DNA of 64,000 nucleotides from Ruicaihuangia caeni (GTDB taxonomy: Bacteria > Actinomycetota > Actinomycetes > Actinomycetales > Microbacteriaceae), in NCBI RefSeq assembly GCF_029952955.1, contig NZ_JASATX010000002.1, positions 431,316-495,315 of the forward strand, written 5' to 3'. Shown one piece after another: positions 1 through 8,592 of the stretch. A program made the position numbers and the translations under genes. The number at the start of each line of letters is the position of its first letter. Position 1 is the first letter of the stretch. The notes beneath the pieces are model-generated. The model was not told the DNA's origin. It was given only the letters and a program-made list of their open reading frames with translations, and did not search any database.

Positions 1-267
1 CAGGCGGATGCCGCTCGCCAGACGCTGGGCGGCGCGCTGGAGCTCGCGAACTCGCTGCCCCCTGGGCCCGCGCAGGCGCTGGTCGCCTCCGCTCGCGCAG
101 CGTTCGACTCCGGCGTGCTCGTCACCGCCGGCATCGGGGTGGCGCTTGCGCTCGCGGCGGCGCTGATCGCCGGCCGGGCTCTGCGTTCAGCGCAGTGGCG
201 TCGAGTCGATGTCGCCGGCGAAGACAGTGCCGCTCCTGCCAACACTGTTGTCACGCACGGGTCATAG
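1..267 (+). CDS. C-terminal end of an MFS-type exporter (partial)
   Basis: Only the last 88 codons lie inside the window, with stop TAG at 265-267. An amphipathic stretch (AARQTLGGALELANSLPP) is followed by one clear membrane helix at about residues 43-62 of the fragment and a polar tail of about 25 residues. DHA2-type (EmrB/QacA) major facilitator exporters end this way, so a drug or metabolite efflux pump of the plasma membrane is the best guess. The family call rests on a small piece and is an inference. The next gene starts 23 bp downstream from its own promoter. Confidence 0.5.
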   Translation, partial: QADAARQTLGGALELANSLPPGPAQALVASARAAFDSGVLVTAGIGVALALAAALIAGRALRSAQWRRVDVAGEDSAAPANTVVTHGS

Positions 268-290
268 GTGCTCGCCGATAGCATGGGCCC

Positions 291-557
291 ATGTCGTGGC
301 GTCCGCTGAGCATCGTGCCCGTGTGGGTCGCAGTGGCGGCTGCCGTCGTGATTTGGGCGGTGCTGGCGCCCGCTTCGCTCTACCCGCTCGCGATCGTGTT
401 GACCCTCGGCATCTCGGTGCTCGTGGTGTTCGCGGCGCAGCTCGCGCTGCAGCAGCAGGAAGGCTTCGTGCGGCGCACCGCGTTGGCGATCAGCGGCTGC
501 GTGGTGATGCTGGCGATCGCGAGCGCCGTGCTCCTGCCCGGCTCGGGTTTAGGATAG
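291..557 (+). CDS. Small three-helix membrane protein, unknown function
   Basis: An 88-residue hydrophobic protein with three predicted membrane helices (about residues 9-27, 30-51 and 64-84) and a short basic/polar loop (QQQEGFVRR) between the second and third. I recognise no family. There is no Shine-Dalgarno site; TAGCAT at 279-284 lies 6 nt before the ATG, so the message is probably leaderless and this ATG is the start. Another tiny membrane protein follows after 5 bp. Upstream is the end of an exporter, but no functional link is visible. Confidence 0.7.
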   Translation: MSWRPLSIVPVWVAVAAAVVIWAVLAPASLYPLAIVLTLGISVLVVFAAQLALQQQEGFVRRTALAISGCVVMLAIASAVLLPGSGLG

Positions 558-562
558 GCAGC

Positions 563-673
563 ATGCTTCTGGCTCTCGAGATCCTCTTCACCGGCCTTCT
601 GCTCGTGGCGAGCCTTGCCATCGCGTTCACGGCCGGCGTCGTCGTGTGGAACCTCTACCGGGGTCAGCGCTGA
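563..673 (+). CDS. 36-residue single-helix membrane peptide
   Basis: A short reading frame encoding one hydrophobic helix (about residues 3-27) with a C-terminal VVWNLYRGQR tail. TAGGAT at 550-555 sits 7 nt before the ATG, the same leaderless arrangement seen at many genes here, which argues that this is a real start. It is far shorter than the overlapping open frame that begins at 209, whose upstream part is an arginine-rich out-of-frame translation. Function is unknown. Small single-span proteins of this kind often modulate a membrane complex, but nothing here identifies a partner. Confidence 0.55.
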   Translation: MLLALEILFTGLLLVASLAIAFTAGVVVWNLYRGQR

Positions 674-684
674 GCTGAGCGATC

Positions 685-1281
685 GTGTTCGACCTCGACG
701 CGAGCACCCCTCCGGAGCTCGTTCCGCTCTCTTGGCTCATCGGAGTGTGGGAGGGCACCGGAGTCCTCGACTACCGTGTCGGCGATGACACCGTCTCTCA
801 CGAGTTCGGTCAGCGCGTCTCCTTCAGCCACGATGGCGGTTCCTGGCTGAACTACTCGTCCATCAGCTGGCTGCTCGACGATCCGTCCCGCTCGCCGCTC
901 ACCGCCGAGGCCGGGTACTGGCGGCTCCGGTATGAGCCGGCCGCGAACGACGCGGGGCCCGGGATGCTGCCTGGGACCGGCGCACGTCGGTTCGGCTCTG
1001 CCGAGGCGGTCGAGACGCTGCGCACCGACAACGGCTTCGAGATCGAAGCCTCGATCATCCACCCAGATGGCGTCGACGAGCTCTACATCGGCCACGTGAA
1101 CGGCCCACGAATCGATCTCGTCACCGACGCCGTCATGCGCTCATCGACGGCGAAGGAGTACACGGCGGCCACGCGCCTCTACGGTCTCGTCGAAAGCCAC
1201 CTGCTCTGGGCCTGGGACATCGCCGCCCTCGGTCAGGACCTCCGCTCTCACGCCTCAGCCCGACTGGCCCGCACGGAGTGA
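685..1281 (+). CDS. Nitrobindin-like heme-binding beta-barrel (FABP-like, DUF1794) protein
   Basis: A 198-residue cytosolic protein starting at GTG. It opens with the family hallmark GVWEGTG (residues 20-26) and continues with alternating beta-strand segments (EFGQRVSF, LTAEAGYWRLRYEP, FEIEASIIHPDGVDELYIG) up to a closing LWAWDIAALGQDLRSH segment. The nitrobindin/THAP4 family forms a ten-stranded barrel that holds ferric heme and scavenges reactive nitrogen species; that role is known for relatives and inferred here. The stop overlaps the next start by 4 bp, so it is probably co-translated with the YgfZ-like gene. Confidence 0.8.
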   Translation: MFDLDASTPPELVPLSWLIGVWEGTGVLDYRVGDDTVSHEFGQRVSFSHDGGSWLNYSSISWLLDDPSRSPLTAEAGYWRLRYEPAANDAGPGMLPGTGARRFGSAEAVETLRTDNGFEIEASIIHPDGVDELYIGHVNGPRIDLVTDAVMRSSTAKEYTAATRLYGLVESHLLWAWDIAALGQDLRSHASARLARTE

Positions 1282-2327
1282 CGAACATGCTCGAGATCGG
1301 CCGCGATCACTTCGGCAGCCCCACCATCGAACAGCGCGAACTGCTGGCCGGACGCGCCATCGTCCCGCTCAACGACCGCGCCGTGATCTCGCTCACCGGC
1401 CCCGACCGGCTGACCTGGCTCGACTCGGTGACGTCGCAACAGCTCATCGGCCTGCGGCCAGGCGACAGCGCCGAGACCCTCCTGCTCGACCCCAACGGCC
1501 GCATCGAGCACGCCATGCGCGTGGTCGAGGATGGTGTCTCGCTGTGGCTGCTGGTCGATTCGGAGCAGGCCGCGCCGCTCGAGCAATGGCTCGGGCGCAT
1601 GAAGTTCATGGCGCAGGTCGAGATCGCCGACCGCACGGCCGAGTTCGCGACGGTCGCGGCATTCGCCGACGGCCTCATCGAACCCGCTGCGCCGAATGAC
1701 GTCCCGCTCGTCTGGAACGACCCCTGGCGGGAGATCGTCTCCGGCGGTTGGCAGTACGCCTCCGCTCAAGAGCACCCCGGGCTCCACTGGACCTACCGCG
1801 AAGTGCTCGTCGAGCGCGACGCACTGTCGTCGATCCCCGCTGAGCGGCTCGCGGGAACTCTCGCGCTCGAGGCGCTTCGCATCGCTGCTTGGCGGCCTCG
1901 GCTCGCGACCGAGGGCGACGAGCGGTCGATTCCTCACGAGCTCGACTGGCTCCGCAGCGCCGTGCACCTGGCGAAGGGCTGCTACCGCGGGCAGGAGACC
2001 GTCGCCAAGGTCCACAACCTCGGCCGTCCGCCGCGACGATTGGTGCTGCTGCATCTCGACGGCTCGGATTCGGTGCTGCCGGTGCACGGCGACGAGGTGG
2101 AGCTCGACGACAAGGTCGTCGGTGCGGTGACGAGCGCCGCGATGCACCACGAGCTCGGGCCCATCGCCCTCGCGCTCGTGCGCAGGAACGTGCCGACGGA
2201 TGCCGCGCTCGCCGTGCGCTCCGAAGGGATCGCGGTCGCCGCGGCACAAGGAGTCATCGTGCCGCCCACCGCCGGGGCGACAGCCGGTGTACCGCGCTTG
2301 CCTCGCCTGGGCGGCGTGCAGCGCTGA
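1278..2327 (+). CDS. ygfZ: YgfZ/CAF17-like folate-binding protein
   Basis: A 349-residue GcvT-related protein. The diagnostic KGCYRGQE segment (about residues 233-240), with its conserved cysteine, is the YgfZ signature, and the N-terminal half carries the GcvT-like fold (GPDRLTWLDSVTSQQL). YgfZ proteins help assemble or repair Fe-S clusters in selected enzymes using tetrahydrofolate; this is family knowledge. The start GTG overlaps the preceding nitrobindin-like stop by 4 bp, and the pair of a heme/NO-related protein with an Fe-S maintenance protein makes sense as a small stress operon. Confidence 0.88.
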   Translation: MTNMLEIGRDHFGSPTIEQRELLAGRAIVPLNDRAVISLTGPDRLTWLDSVTSQQLIGLRPGDSAETLLLDPNGRIEHAMRVVEDGVSLWLLVDSEQAAPLEQWLGRMKFMAQVEIADRTAEFATVAAFADGLIEPAAPNDVPLVWNDPWREIVSGGWQYASAQEHPGLHWTYREVLVERDALSSIPAERLAGTLALEALRIAAWRPRLATEGDERSIPHELDWLRSAVHLAKGCYRGQETVAKVHNLGRPPRRLVLLHLDGSDSVLPVHGDEVELDDKVVGAVTSAAMHHELGPIALALVRRNVPTDAALAVRSEGIAVAAAQGVIVPPTAGATAGVPRLPRLGGVQR

Positions 2328-2440
2328 GTCCGCTTCAGCGCCGCTGAGTTCGTTGCTGAGTTCGTTTCAGCGCCGCGTCGCAGCGGTCTCGGCTGGCCCG
2401 ACCGGCACCCCCATGGCCCGGCTCGCAATAGGCTTGCAGC

Positions 2441-3184
2441 ATGACGTCGACCCTCATCCTGTTGCGCCATGGGCAGTCCGATTGGAACGAGAAGAACCTG
2501 TTCACCGGTTGGGTCGATGTGCGACTCACCGAGCAGGGCGAGCGTGAGGCCCGCCGAGCGGGCGAGCTGCTCGCCGAGTCGGGGCTCAAGCCGCACGTGT
2601 CGTACACGAGCGTGCTGAGTCGAGCGATCCAGACGGCGAACCTTGCGCTCGACACCGCCGATCGGCTGTGGATTCCCGTCAAGCGCAGCTGGCGTCTCAA
2701 CGAACGCCACTACGGGGCGCTCCAGGGCAAGGACAAGGCGCAGACCCTCGAGGAGTTCGGCGAGGAGCTCTTCATGACGTGGCGCCGTTCGTTCGACGTG
2801 CCGCCGCCGCCCCTCGCCGATGACTCCGAGTGGAGCCAGGTCGGCGACGAGCGCTACGACGGTCTCGGCGACGAGATGCCCCGCACTGAGAGCCTCAAGC
2901 TCGTCATCGACCGGCTGCTGCCGTACTGGCAGAGCGAGATCACGGCCGACTTGGCCGGCGGTCGCACCGTGCTGGTGACGGCACACGGGAACTCCCTGCG
3001 CGCGCTCGTCAAGCACTTGGACGGCATCTCCGACGAAGACATCGCGGGTCTGAACATCCCGACCGGCATTCCGCTGGTGTACGAACTGGGCGAAGACTTC
3101 ATGCCCGTCAAACCGGGGGAGTACCTCGACCCCGAGGCCGCGGCAGCCGGTGCGGCAGCGGTGGCTGCGCAGGGCAAGCGCTAA
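2441..3184 (+). CDS. gpmA: 2,3-bisphosphoglycerate-dependent phosphoglycerate mutase
   Basis: A 247-residue glycolytic enzyme interconverting 3- and 2-phosphoglycerate. The phosphohistidine motif [18 protein letters not shown] begins at residue 7, the second catalytic histidine is in [15 protein letters not shown], and [10 protein letters not shown] is the substrate-binding segment. Length matches the dPGM family. The ATG is preceded by TAGGCT at 2429-2434 with a 6-nt gap, so a leaderless message is likely. The gene is monocistronic and converges on phoU, with a perfect hairpin between the two stops. Confidence 0.95.
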   Translation: MTSTLILLRHGQSDWNEKNLFTGWVDVRLTEQGEREARRAGELLAESGLKPHVSYTSVLSRAIQTANLALDTADRLWIPVKRSWRLNERHYGALQGKDKAQTLEEFGEELFMTWRRSFDVPPPPLADDSEWSQVGDERYDGLGDEMPRTESLKLVIDRLLPYWQSEITADLAGGRTVLVTAHGNSLRALVKHLDGISDEDIAGLNIPTGIPLVYELGEDFMPVKPGEYLDPEAAAAGAAAVAAQGKR

Positions 3185-3233
3185 GAGACGGATGCGCCGC
3201 GGGGCTCCGAGACGGCACCTGCGGTTGCGGCGC

Positions 3234-3261
3234 GGCGACGGTCAGAGGAGAGACCGTCGCC
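3234..3261. terminator. Hairpin between convergent gpmA and phoU
   Basis: GGCGACGGTC at 3234-3243 and its exact complement at 3252-3261 enclose an 8-nt loop. The hairpin sits midway between the gpmA stop (3184) and the phoU stop (3271) and can serve both directions. There is no long T tract on either side, as is common for high-GC actinobacterial terminators. Confidence 0.6.
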
Positions 3262-3270
3262 GGCAGCGCG

Positions 3271-3930
3271 TCAGTCGTCGATCGTCTCGGGCACCCAATC
3301 GCCGGTCGCGAGGTAGAGCACCTTCTTCGCGATCGACACCGCGTGGTCGCCGAAGCGCTCGTGGTAGCGCGACGCGAGCGTCGTGTCGACCGTGACCGCG
3401 GCATCCTGGTCCCAGTCCTCTCCGAGCACCCGCTCGAACACGCTGTGGTGCAGTTCGTCGAGGCGGTCGTCCTCAGCTCGGATCGAGTCGGCCAGGCGCG
3501 GGTCGGTCGTGCGGAGCAGTTCCACGACCTGACGAGCGACCTCGATGTCGTGGGCCGCCATCTCGTCGAACGTCGGCCGCAGCTCGCGAGGCACGACCTT
3601 CTCAGGGAAGCGGAAGCGTGCGAGCTGTGCGATATGCGCCGCGATGTCGCCCATACGCTCGAGTGATGCAGAAATGCGGAGGGCGCTCACGACGATGCGG
3701 AGGTCACGCGCCACAGGCTGCTGACGCGCCAGGATGTTGATCGCTAACTCGTCGAGCGCGACCGTCAACTGGTCCAGCTTCTCGTCGTCGGCGATCACCT
3801 GCTCGGCAAGCGACACGTTCGACGTGCGGAACGCCTCGCTCGCGCGCGTGATCGCGCTCACCACCAGCTCAGCACTCTCGACGAGACGGTCTTGAACATC
3901 GTGCAGTTCCTGCTGGAACACTAGGCGCAT
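3271..3930 (-). CDS. phoU: PhoU phosphate-signalling protein
   Basis: A 219-residue all-helical cytosolic protein made of two PhoU repeats (about residues 10-100 and 115-210) with the characteristic ERMGDIAAHIAQLA and ERFGDHAVSIAKKV metal-binding helices. PhoU links the Pst phosphate transporter to the sensor kinase and keeps phosphate-starvation genes off in high phosphate. The start (MRLVFQQEL) has a strong purine-rich ribosome site (GGAGGG). It is divergent from senX3, and the shared intergenic region carries the PHO-type box. Confidence 0.93.
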   Translation of the reverse strand: MRLVFQQELHDVQDRLVESAELVVSAITRASEAFRTSNVSLAEQVIADDEKLDQLTVALDELAINILARQQPVARDLRIVVSALRISASLERMGDIAAHIAQLARFRFPEKVVPRELRPTFDEMAAHDIEVARQVVELLRTTDPRLADSIRAEDDRLDELHHSVFERVLGEDWDQDAAVTVDTTLASRYHERFGDHAVSIAKKVLYLATGDWVPETIDD

Positions 3931-3994
3931 ATGGTGCTTCCCTCCTCCGAGCCGGCCGGCTCCCCACCGAACCTCAGCAACAGTGGCCGCGCTT

Positions 3995-4034
3995 GGTGAA
4001 CTCGGCGTGTACCGCACGTGAACTCCTCGTGACG
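3995..4034. promoter_or_regulatory. PHO-type box: four direct repeats at 11-bp period
   Basis: Heptamers GGTGAAC (3995), CGTGTAC (4006), CGTGAAC (4017) and CGTGACG (4028) start exactly 11 bp apart. Read on the minus strand they are GTTCAC-type repeats, the recognition unit of RegX3/PhoP response regulators. The site lies between phoU and senX3-regX3, so RegX3 autoregulation is the natural inference. Confidence 0.65.
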
Positions 4035-4095
4035 GCCGCGCCAATGCGATCGTCCCCGGCCATTTCGCTTGGCTGTCAACACTACTCTTGTGGCT

Positions 4096-5253
4096 ATGAG
4101 TCCCGCGCTCTTGGTGCCGTTGGCGCTGCTGTTCGGAATCCTCGTGGGCGCTGGATTCGTCATGATCGTCGTCGCCTCCGCCCGTCAAGGGCGCCATGCC
4201 GCCTCCGTGGTGAACTCGGTGGTGCCCGACGGCGTCGACCAGGTACTCGATGTGCTCGAGTCGGTGGGGGTCGTCGTCGACGCGTCGAACACCGTCATCA
4301 AGGCGTCGGCTGGAGCGCTCGCGCTGGGGCTGGTGTCGCATCAGAGCCTGAGCAACGCCGAGATCGTGCGCATGGTCGACGAGGTGAGGCGCTCAGGTGA
4401 GACGCAGACCCGCGAGCTCGAGGTGCCGCGAGGGCCGTTCAGCCAGGCGCACAGCTCCCTCCGAGTTCGCGTCGCGCGGCTGGGAACCCGCTACGTGCTC
4501 GTGCTCGCCCAGGACCTGACCGATGCGATCCGCCTGGAAGAGGTGCGTCGCGACTTCGTTGCGAACATCAGTCACGAGTTGAAGACGCCCATCGGTGCGG
4601 TCACGGTGCTCGCCGACGCGATCGAGGCGGCACGAGACGACCCCGAGCAGGTCTCGCGCTTCGCACGCCGGCTGGGCAAGGAGTCTGAGCGCCTCGCACG
4701 GATCACCCGCGAGATCATCGACCTCTCGCGCCTGCAGGCCGGCGAGGCCCTCGCCGAACGAGTGCTGATCGAGGTCGACCACATCGTCGCGGTCGCGATC
4801 GATCAGAACCAGGTCGCTGCCGAGTCGCGCGGCATCCGCTTGATCAGCCGAGGGGATGCCGGGGCCGAAGTGTACGGCGACGAACCCGCGCTCGTGATGG
4901 CCGTGCAGAACCTGATCTCCAATGCGATCCAGCACTCGCCCGACCACTCGCATGTCGGCATCGGCGTCTCGCTCCGTGAGGATGCGGTCGAGATCGCTGT
5001 CACCGACCAGGGCGTGGGCATCCCCGAGGAGGAGCGCGAGCGCGTCTTCGAGCGGTTCTACCGCGGCGATCCCGCCCGCAGCCGCAACACCGGTGGCACC
5101 GGGCTCGGGCTCAGCATCGTCAAGCACGTCGCGCAGAACCACGGCGGCGAGGTGAAGGTGTGGTCGCAGCTCGGGCGCGGCTCGACCTTCACCATGCGAC
5201 TGCCTCGGGCTGAGGCCGCACCGCAGATCGAGATCGGAGAACGAACGGCATGA
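4096..5253 (+). CDS. senX3: SenX3-type sensor histidine kinase
   Basis: A 385-residue kinase with one N-terminal membrane helix (about residues 4-26), a PAS-like sensory region, HisKA with the phospho-accepting histidine near residue 160 (VANISHELKTPIG), and a HATPase domain with N, G1 (DQGVGIPEEE) and G2 (GGTGLGLSIVKH) boxes. It responds to phosphate limitation together with PhoU in related actinobacteria. I chose ATG 4096 because TACTCT at 4083-4088 ends 7 nt before it; GTG 4090 and TTG 4069 are in frame but too close to that promoter. The stop overlaps regX3 by 4 bp. Confidence 0.88.
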   Translation: MSPALLVPLALLFGILVGAGFVMIVVASARQGRHAASVVNSVVPDGVDQVLDVLESVGVVVDASNTVIKASAGALALGLVSHQSLSNAEIVRMVDEVRRSGETQTRELEVPRGPFSQAHSSLRVRVARLGTRYVLVLAQDLTDAIRLEEVRRDFVANISHELKTPIGAVTVLADAIEAARDDPEQVSRFARRLGKESERLARITREIIDLSRLQAGEALAERVLIEVDHIVAVAIDQNQVAAESRGIRLISRGDAGAEVYGDEPALVMAVQNLISNAIQHSPDHSHVGIGVSLREDAVEIAVTDQGVGIPEEERERVFERFYRGDPARSRNTGGTGLGLSIVKHVAQNHGGEVKVWSQLGRGSTFTMRLPRAEAAPQIEIGERTA

Positions 5254-5933
5254 CCCGCATCCTCATCGTCGAAGACGAACCCTCGCTGAGCGAGCCGCTC
5301 GCGTACCTGCTGGAACGCGAGGGCTACCAGACAGTGATCGCGGAGGACGGGCCGGCCGGGCTCGCGGAGTTCAATCGCGGCGGGGTCGACCTCGTGCTGC
5401 TCGATCTGATGCTGCCGGGGATGCCGGGCACCGACGTCTGCCGCGAGATCCGTGCGGTTTCGACGGTGCCGATCATCATGCTGACGGCGAAGGACAGCGA
5501 GGTCGATATCGTCGTCGGGCTCGAGCTGGGCGCCGACGACTACGTCACGAAGCCCTACTCCGCTCGCGAACTGGTGGCGCGCATCCGAGCGGTGCTACGA
5601 CGGCACATCGACACCGACGATCTTGCGGAGCCCATCCTCGAAGCGGGCGATGTGCGCATGGATGTCGAGCGGCACAGCGTCTCCGTCAGGGGAGAGGAGA
5701 TCTCCATGCCGCTCAAGGAGTTCGAACTGCTGGAAGTACTGCTGCGCAACGCGGGGCGCGTGCTCACGCGCGGGCAGCTGATCGATCGCGTCTGGGGCCC
5801 CGACTACTTCGGCGACACCAAGACGCTCGACGTGCACATCAAACGACTGCGCTCGAAGATCGAGCGCATGCCGTCGGAGCCCGAGCTGCTGGTCACGGTG
5901 CGAGGGCTGGGCTACCGCATCGAAGCGCTCTGA
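5250..5933 (+). CDS. regX3: RegX3-type response regulator (OmpR family)
   Basis: A 227-residue DNA-binding regulator. The receiver domain (1-118) has acidic residues EDE at 8-10, phospho-acceptor Asp52 (VLLDLMLPG), the switch threonine in MLTAKD and lysine in VTKPYS. The winged-helix domain (about 130-225) ends with the conserved VRGLGYRIE. It should be phosphorylated by the kinase encoded just upstream (ATGA overlap) and activate phosphate-scavenging genes; the four-repeat box ahead of senX3 suggests autoregulation. Confidence 0.92.
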   Translation: MTRILIVEDEPSLSEPLAYLLEREGYQTVIAEDGPAGLAEFNRGGVDLVLLDLMLPGMPGTDVCREIRAVSTVPIIMLTAKDSEVDIVVGLELGADDYVTKPYSARELVARIRAVLRRHIDTDDLAEPILEAGDVRMDVERHSVSVRGEEISMPLKEFELLEVLLRNAGRVLTRGQLIDRVWGPDYFGDTKTLDVHIKRLRSKIERMPSEPELLVTVRGLGYRIEAL

Positions 5934-5967
5934 CGGTCACTCCGGCGCCAAGGCGATACCCGCCGGT

Positions 5968-6007
5968 GAACGAAGAACGGCGCCCCTCGGGGCGCCGTTC
6001 TTCGTTC
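5968..6007. terminator. Strong bidirectional intrinsic terminator
   Basis: A 19-bp perfect stem (5968-5986 with 5989-6007) closes over a 2-nt TC. The outer GAACGAAGAA/TTCTTCGTTC arms provide A- and T-rich flanks on both sides, so it can stop transcription from regX3 (plus) and from the convergent lipoprotein gene (minus). Confidence 0.85.
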
Positions 6008-6048
6008 TGCCTGATGCTGCGGTGCGATCCGCGACCCGGCGGTTCGGA

Positions 6049-6537
6049 TCAGGAGTTCGACTCGGGCAGGAAGGCCTCGTATTCGGGGAGGCTGCCGTCG
6101 AGCAGCGGAACCTGGAGCTCGGAGCCGCTCTCCTTGGAACCGTATTGCGCGTAGATGGGCACGATGCTGCCGAGTTCCGCGTCGACCCCGCTCATGACGA
6201 GGGTCTCGTCGATGCCGAGCCTCACCGACTGGCCGGGCTCGACGCGCACGCTCTCGGTCACGGCCGGAGCGTCGACCGCCTGGAAGCGCACGGTCACCGC
6301 GCTGTCGCCGTCGTTGTAGACCGATCCCACCAGGGCGAGGTCGGTGCCGTCCGAGCTGAGGGCCAGAATGTTGAGCAATCGCACATCGCCGACCGTGCCG
6401 TTCACGCCATCGCTCGCGCTGTAGTTCTTGGTGGTGGCCTGGGGCGTGAGGAACCCGCATCCCGAAAGGCCGATCGCCAGCACTCCTGCTGCGGCAATCG
6501 ATGCTGCAGCGCGCTTGAACGTGGCACCGTGGCTCAC
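6049..6537 (-). CDS. Secreted lipoprotein of unknown function
   Basis: A 162-residue protein with a basic N-region, hydrophobic core and lipobox LSGC, so Cys27 should be lipidated and the mature protein held on the outer face of the membrane. The mature part is predicted as beta-rich, with segments such as VRFQAVDAPAVTESVRVEPGQ and a copper-chaperone/DUF461-like spacing, but no catalytic motif is visible. Relatives in actinobacteria sit next to carD and are sometimes mislabelled DNA methylase. It is divergent from carD across about 140 bp and converges on regX3. Confidence 0.75.
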   Translation of the reverse strand: MSHGATFKRAAASIAAAGVLAIGLSGCGFLTPQATTKNYSASDGVNGTVGDVRLLNILALSSDGTDLALVGSVYNDGDSAVTVRFQAVDAPAVTESVRVEPGQSVRLGIDETLVMSGVDAELGSIVPIYAQYGSKESGSELQVPLLDGSLPEYEAFLPESNS

Positions 6538-6680
6538 TGTGACCTCCAGTAGCGAGTGGAAACGCGGGAAAAACCCAGTTGGAGACTAGCGTAACGGTGC
6601 CATCGAGCCGCCGTGGTTAGGGCAGCCTAAGTGAGAGTCCGCTGTGGTAAACTCGATCGTCTTCGAAAGGACTATAATCC

Positions 6681-7163
6681 ATGCTTTTTGAGGTTGGCGA
6701 GACAGTTGTCTACCCACACCACGGTGCCGCGACGATCACAGAAGTCAAGACCAGGGTCATCAAAGGCGAGGAGAAGACCTACCTCAAGCTGAACGTCGCC
6801 CAGGGCGATCTGACGATCGAGGTGCCCGCTGAGAACGTCGACCTCGTGGGCGTGCGCGATGTGATCGGCAAGGAAGGACTCGACAAGGTGTTCGAGGTGC
6901 TCCGCGCTCCGTTCACCGAAGAGCCCACCAACTGGTCGCGTCGGTACAAGGCGAACCTCGAGAAGCTCGCTTCGGGCGATGTCATCAAGGTCTCCGAGGT
7001 CGTGCGCGACCTCTGGCGCCGCGACCAGGATCGCGGACTGTCGGCTGGCGAGAAGCGCATGCTGGCGAAGGCGCGCCAGATCCTGATCTCCGAGCTCGCG
7101 CTGGCGGAAAAGACCGACGAAGAGCAGGCATCGACCGTGCTCGACCAGGTGCTCGCCTCCTGA
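6681..7163 (+). CDS. carD: CarD family RNA-polymerase-binding regulator
   Basis: A 160-residue global regulator. The N-terminal RNAP-interacting Tudor-like domain begins [19 protein letters not shown], and the C-terminal helical domain (from about residue 70) includes the promoter-contacting tryptophan in [15 protein letters not shown]. CarD binds the RNAP beta subunit and stabilises open complexes, notably at rRNA promoters. A ribosome site (GAAAGGA) precedes the ATG and TAAACT at 6647-6652 is a plausible -10. The downstream neighbour ispDF is the usual one in actinobacteria. Confidence 0.95.
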   Translation: MLFEVGETVVYPHHGAATITEVKTRVIKGEEKTYLKLNVAQGDLTIEVPAENVDLVGVRDVIGKEGLDKVFEVLRAPFTEEPTNWSRRYKANLEKLASGDVIKVSEVVRDLWRRDQDRGLSAGEKRMLAKARQILISELALAEKTDEEQASTVLDQVLAS

Positions 7164-7246
7164 CGCTCCCGAGCTGAACGGCCCGTTTCGACCGGCGTGC
7201 TGATTCGGCGCGCCGGTGTCGGAGCGCGGTCGTTAGCATCGCAAGC

Positions 7247-8449
7247 ATGGTCGACACCCGCGCCCGGCATCCGGTCTCCGTCATCGTCGTCGCCGCGGGC
7301 AGCGGCACGCGGCTGGGAGCCGGCGTACCCAAGGCATTCGCCGAAGTCGCGGGCGAACCGATGCTCACCCGGGCGCTGCGCGCCATCACCGGCATGCGCG
7401 GTGAGGTGCGCACCGTCGTGGTCGTGCCGACGCAGCTCCTGCAGACCGCGGCGGATTTCGCCCTGCGCGCCGGGCTGGATCGCGATTCCGTGGCGGTCGT
7501 CGAAGGAGGAGCAACCCGCCAGGCCTCCGTCGCGGCAGGGCTCTCCGCGGTCGACCCTGCGAGCGACGTCGTTCTCGTGCACGACGCTGCCAGGGCTCTC
7601 ACGCCGGCCGCGGTGTTCGACCGGGTGGTCGCCGAGGTGCGCGCGAGCGGTGCGGGGGTGGTGCCTGCGCTTCCAGTGATCGACACGATCAAACGGGTCG
7701 ACGCGGGCGGCCGCGTTCTCGGTCAGGTCGACCGGTCGCAACTGGCGGCCGCGCAGACTCCCCAGGGGTTCCCGCTCATGCCGCTCATCGACGCCTACTC
7801 GGCGGTCGATGGTGAGCACACCGATGACGCGTCGCTCTTCGCGGCGGCGGGGCGTCCGGTACGCACGGTGCAAGGCGACGCACTCGCCTTCAAGATCACG
7901 ACCCCTGCCGACCTCGCCCGGGCCGAGGGTGTGGTCGCAGGGAACGGAGAGGAACGGATGCCGGAACTGCCGCGCACCGGGGTCGGCATCGACGTGCACG
8001 CCTACGACGAGGCGGCGCCTCTGTGGCTCGGCGCTCTGCACTGGCCGGGAGAGGTGGGCCTCGCCGGACACAGCGATGGAGACGCGATCTCGCATGCCAT
8101 CTGCGATGCCCTGTTGAGCGCCGCGTCACTCGGGGACCTCGGCTCGGTGTTCGGCACTTCCGATCCAGCGCTCGCCGGCGCTCACGGCGACGTGTTCATC
8201 GGCCGGACGATCGCCCTGCTCGCCGACGCCGGCTTCCGCGTGGGGAACGTGGCCGTGCAAGTGGTCGCGCGGCATCCGCGAGTCGGCACCCGGCGCGAGG
8301 AACTGCAGGCACGCCTCGGCGCACTGGTGGGTGCGCCCGTCAGCGTCTCGGCCACCACGAGTGACGGGCTGGGGTTCACGGGCCGAGGCGAGGGTGTGAC
8401 TGCGGTCGCGACTGCGTTGATCGTGCGCGTCCCCGCCGTGCTCGACTGA
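7247..8449 (+). CDS. ispDF: Bifunctional IspD-IspF isoprenoid enzyme
   Basis: A 400-residue fusion of two MEP-pathway enzymes. Residues 1-230 are the MEP cytidylyltransferase IspD ([16 protein letters not shown] nucleotide motif, [11 protein letters not shown]). Residues 240-400 are the MECDP synthase IspF with the metal-binding [25 protein letters not shown] and the C-terminal [14 protein letters not shown] segment. It makes CDP-ME from MEP and cyclises CDP-ME2P; IspE, the step between, is not in the window. A leaderless start is supported by TAGCAT at 7234-7239, 7 nt before the ATG. Confidence 0.95.
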   Translation: MVDTRARHPVSVIVVAAGSGTRLGAGVPKAFAEVAGEPMLTRALRAITGMRGEVRTVVVVPTQLLQTAADFALRAGLDRDSVAVVEGGATRQASVAAGLSAVDPASDVVLVHDAARALTPAAVFDRVVAEVRASGAGVVPALPVIDTIKRVDAGGRVLGQVDRSQLAAAQTPQGFPLMPLIDAYSAVDGEHTDDASLFAAAGRPVRTVQGDALAFKITTPADLARAEGVVAGNGEERMPELPRTGVGIDVHAYDEAAPLWLGALHWPGEVGLAGHSDGDAISHAICDALLSAASLGDLGSVFGTSDPALAGAHGDVFIGRTIALLADAGFRVGNVAVQVVARHPRVGTRREELQARLGALVGAPVSVSATTSDGLGFTGRGEGVTAVATALIVRVPAVLD

Positions 8450-8592
8450 ACGAGCGCCCCGCTCAGTCGGCCTCCGCACGATCATGGCCGGCTCGGCGCG
8501 GACCACGCACGTGCAGCGTCGCCGGGTCCCACCACCGTCGCCCGCATCTGCGGTCGCAGGTTCAGCGCTCAGCGCCTCGGTACTCTTGGGGA

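Noticed and set aside
209-562. Longer start for the 36-residue peptide at 209
   Set aside because: The upstream codons overlap the 291-557 gene in another frame and give an Arg/Ala-rich artefact; the -10 box at 550-555 supports the short form.
6612-6627. TTAGG-N4-CCTAA upstream of carD as a second iron box
   Set aside because: Only the outer pentamers agree; aligned to the 19-bp IdeR consensus about 13 positions match and the spacing is wrong. CarD is not an iron gene.
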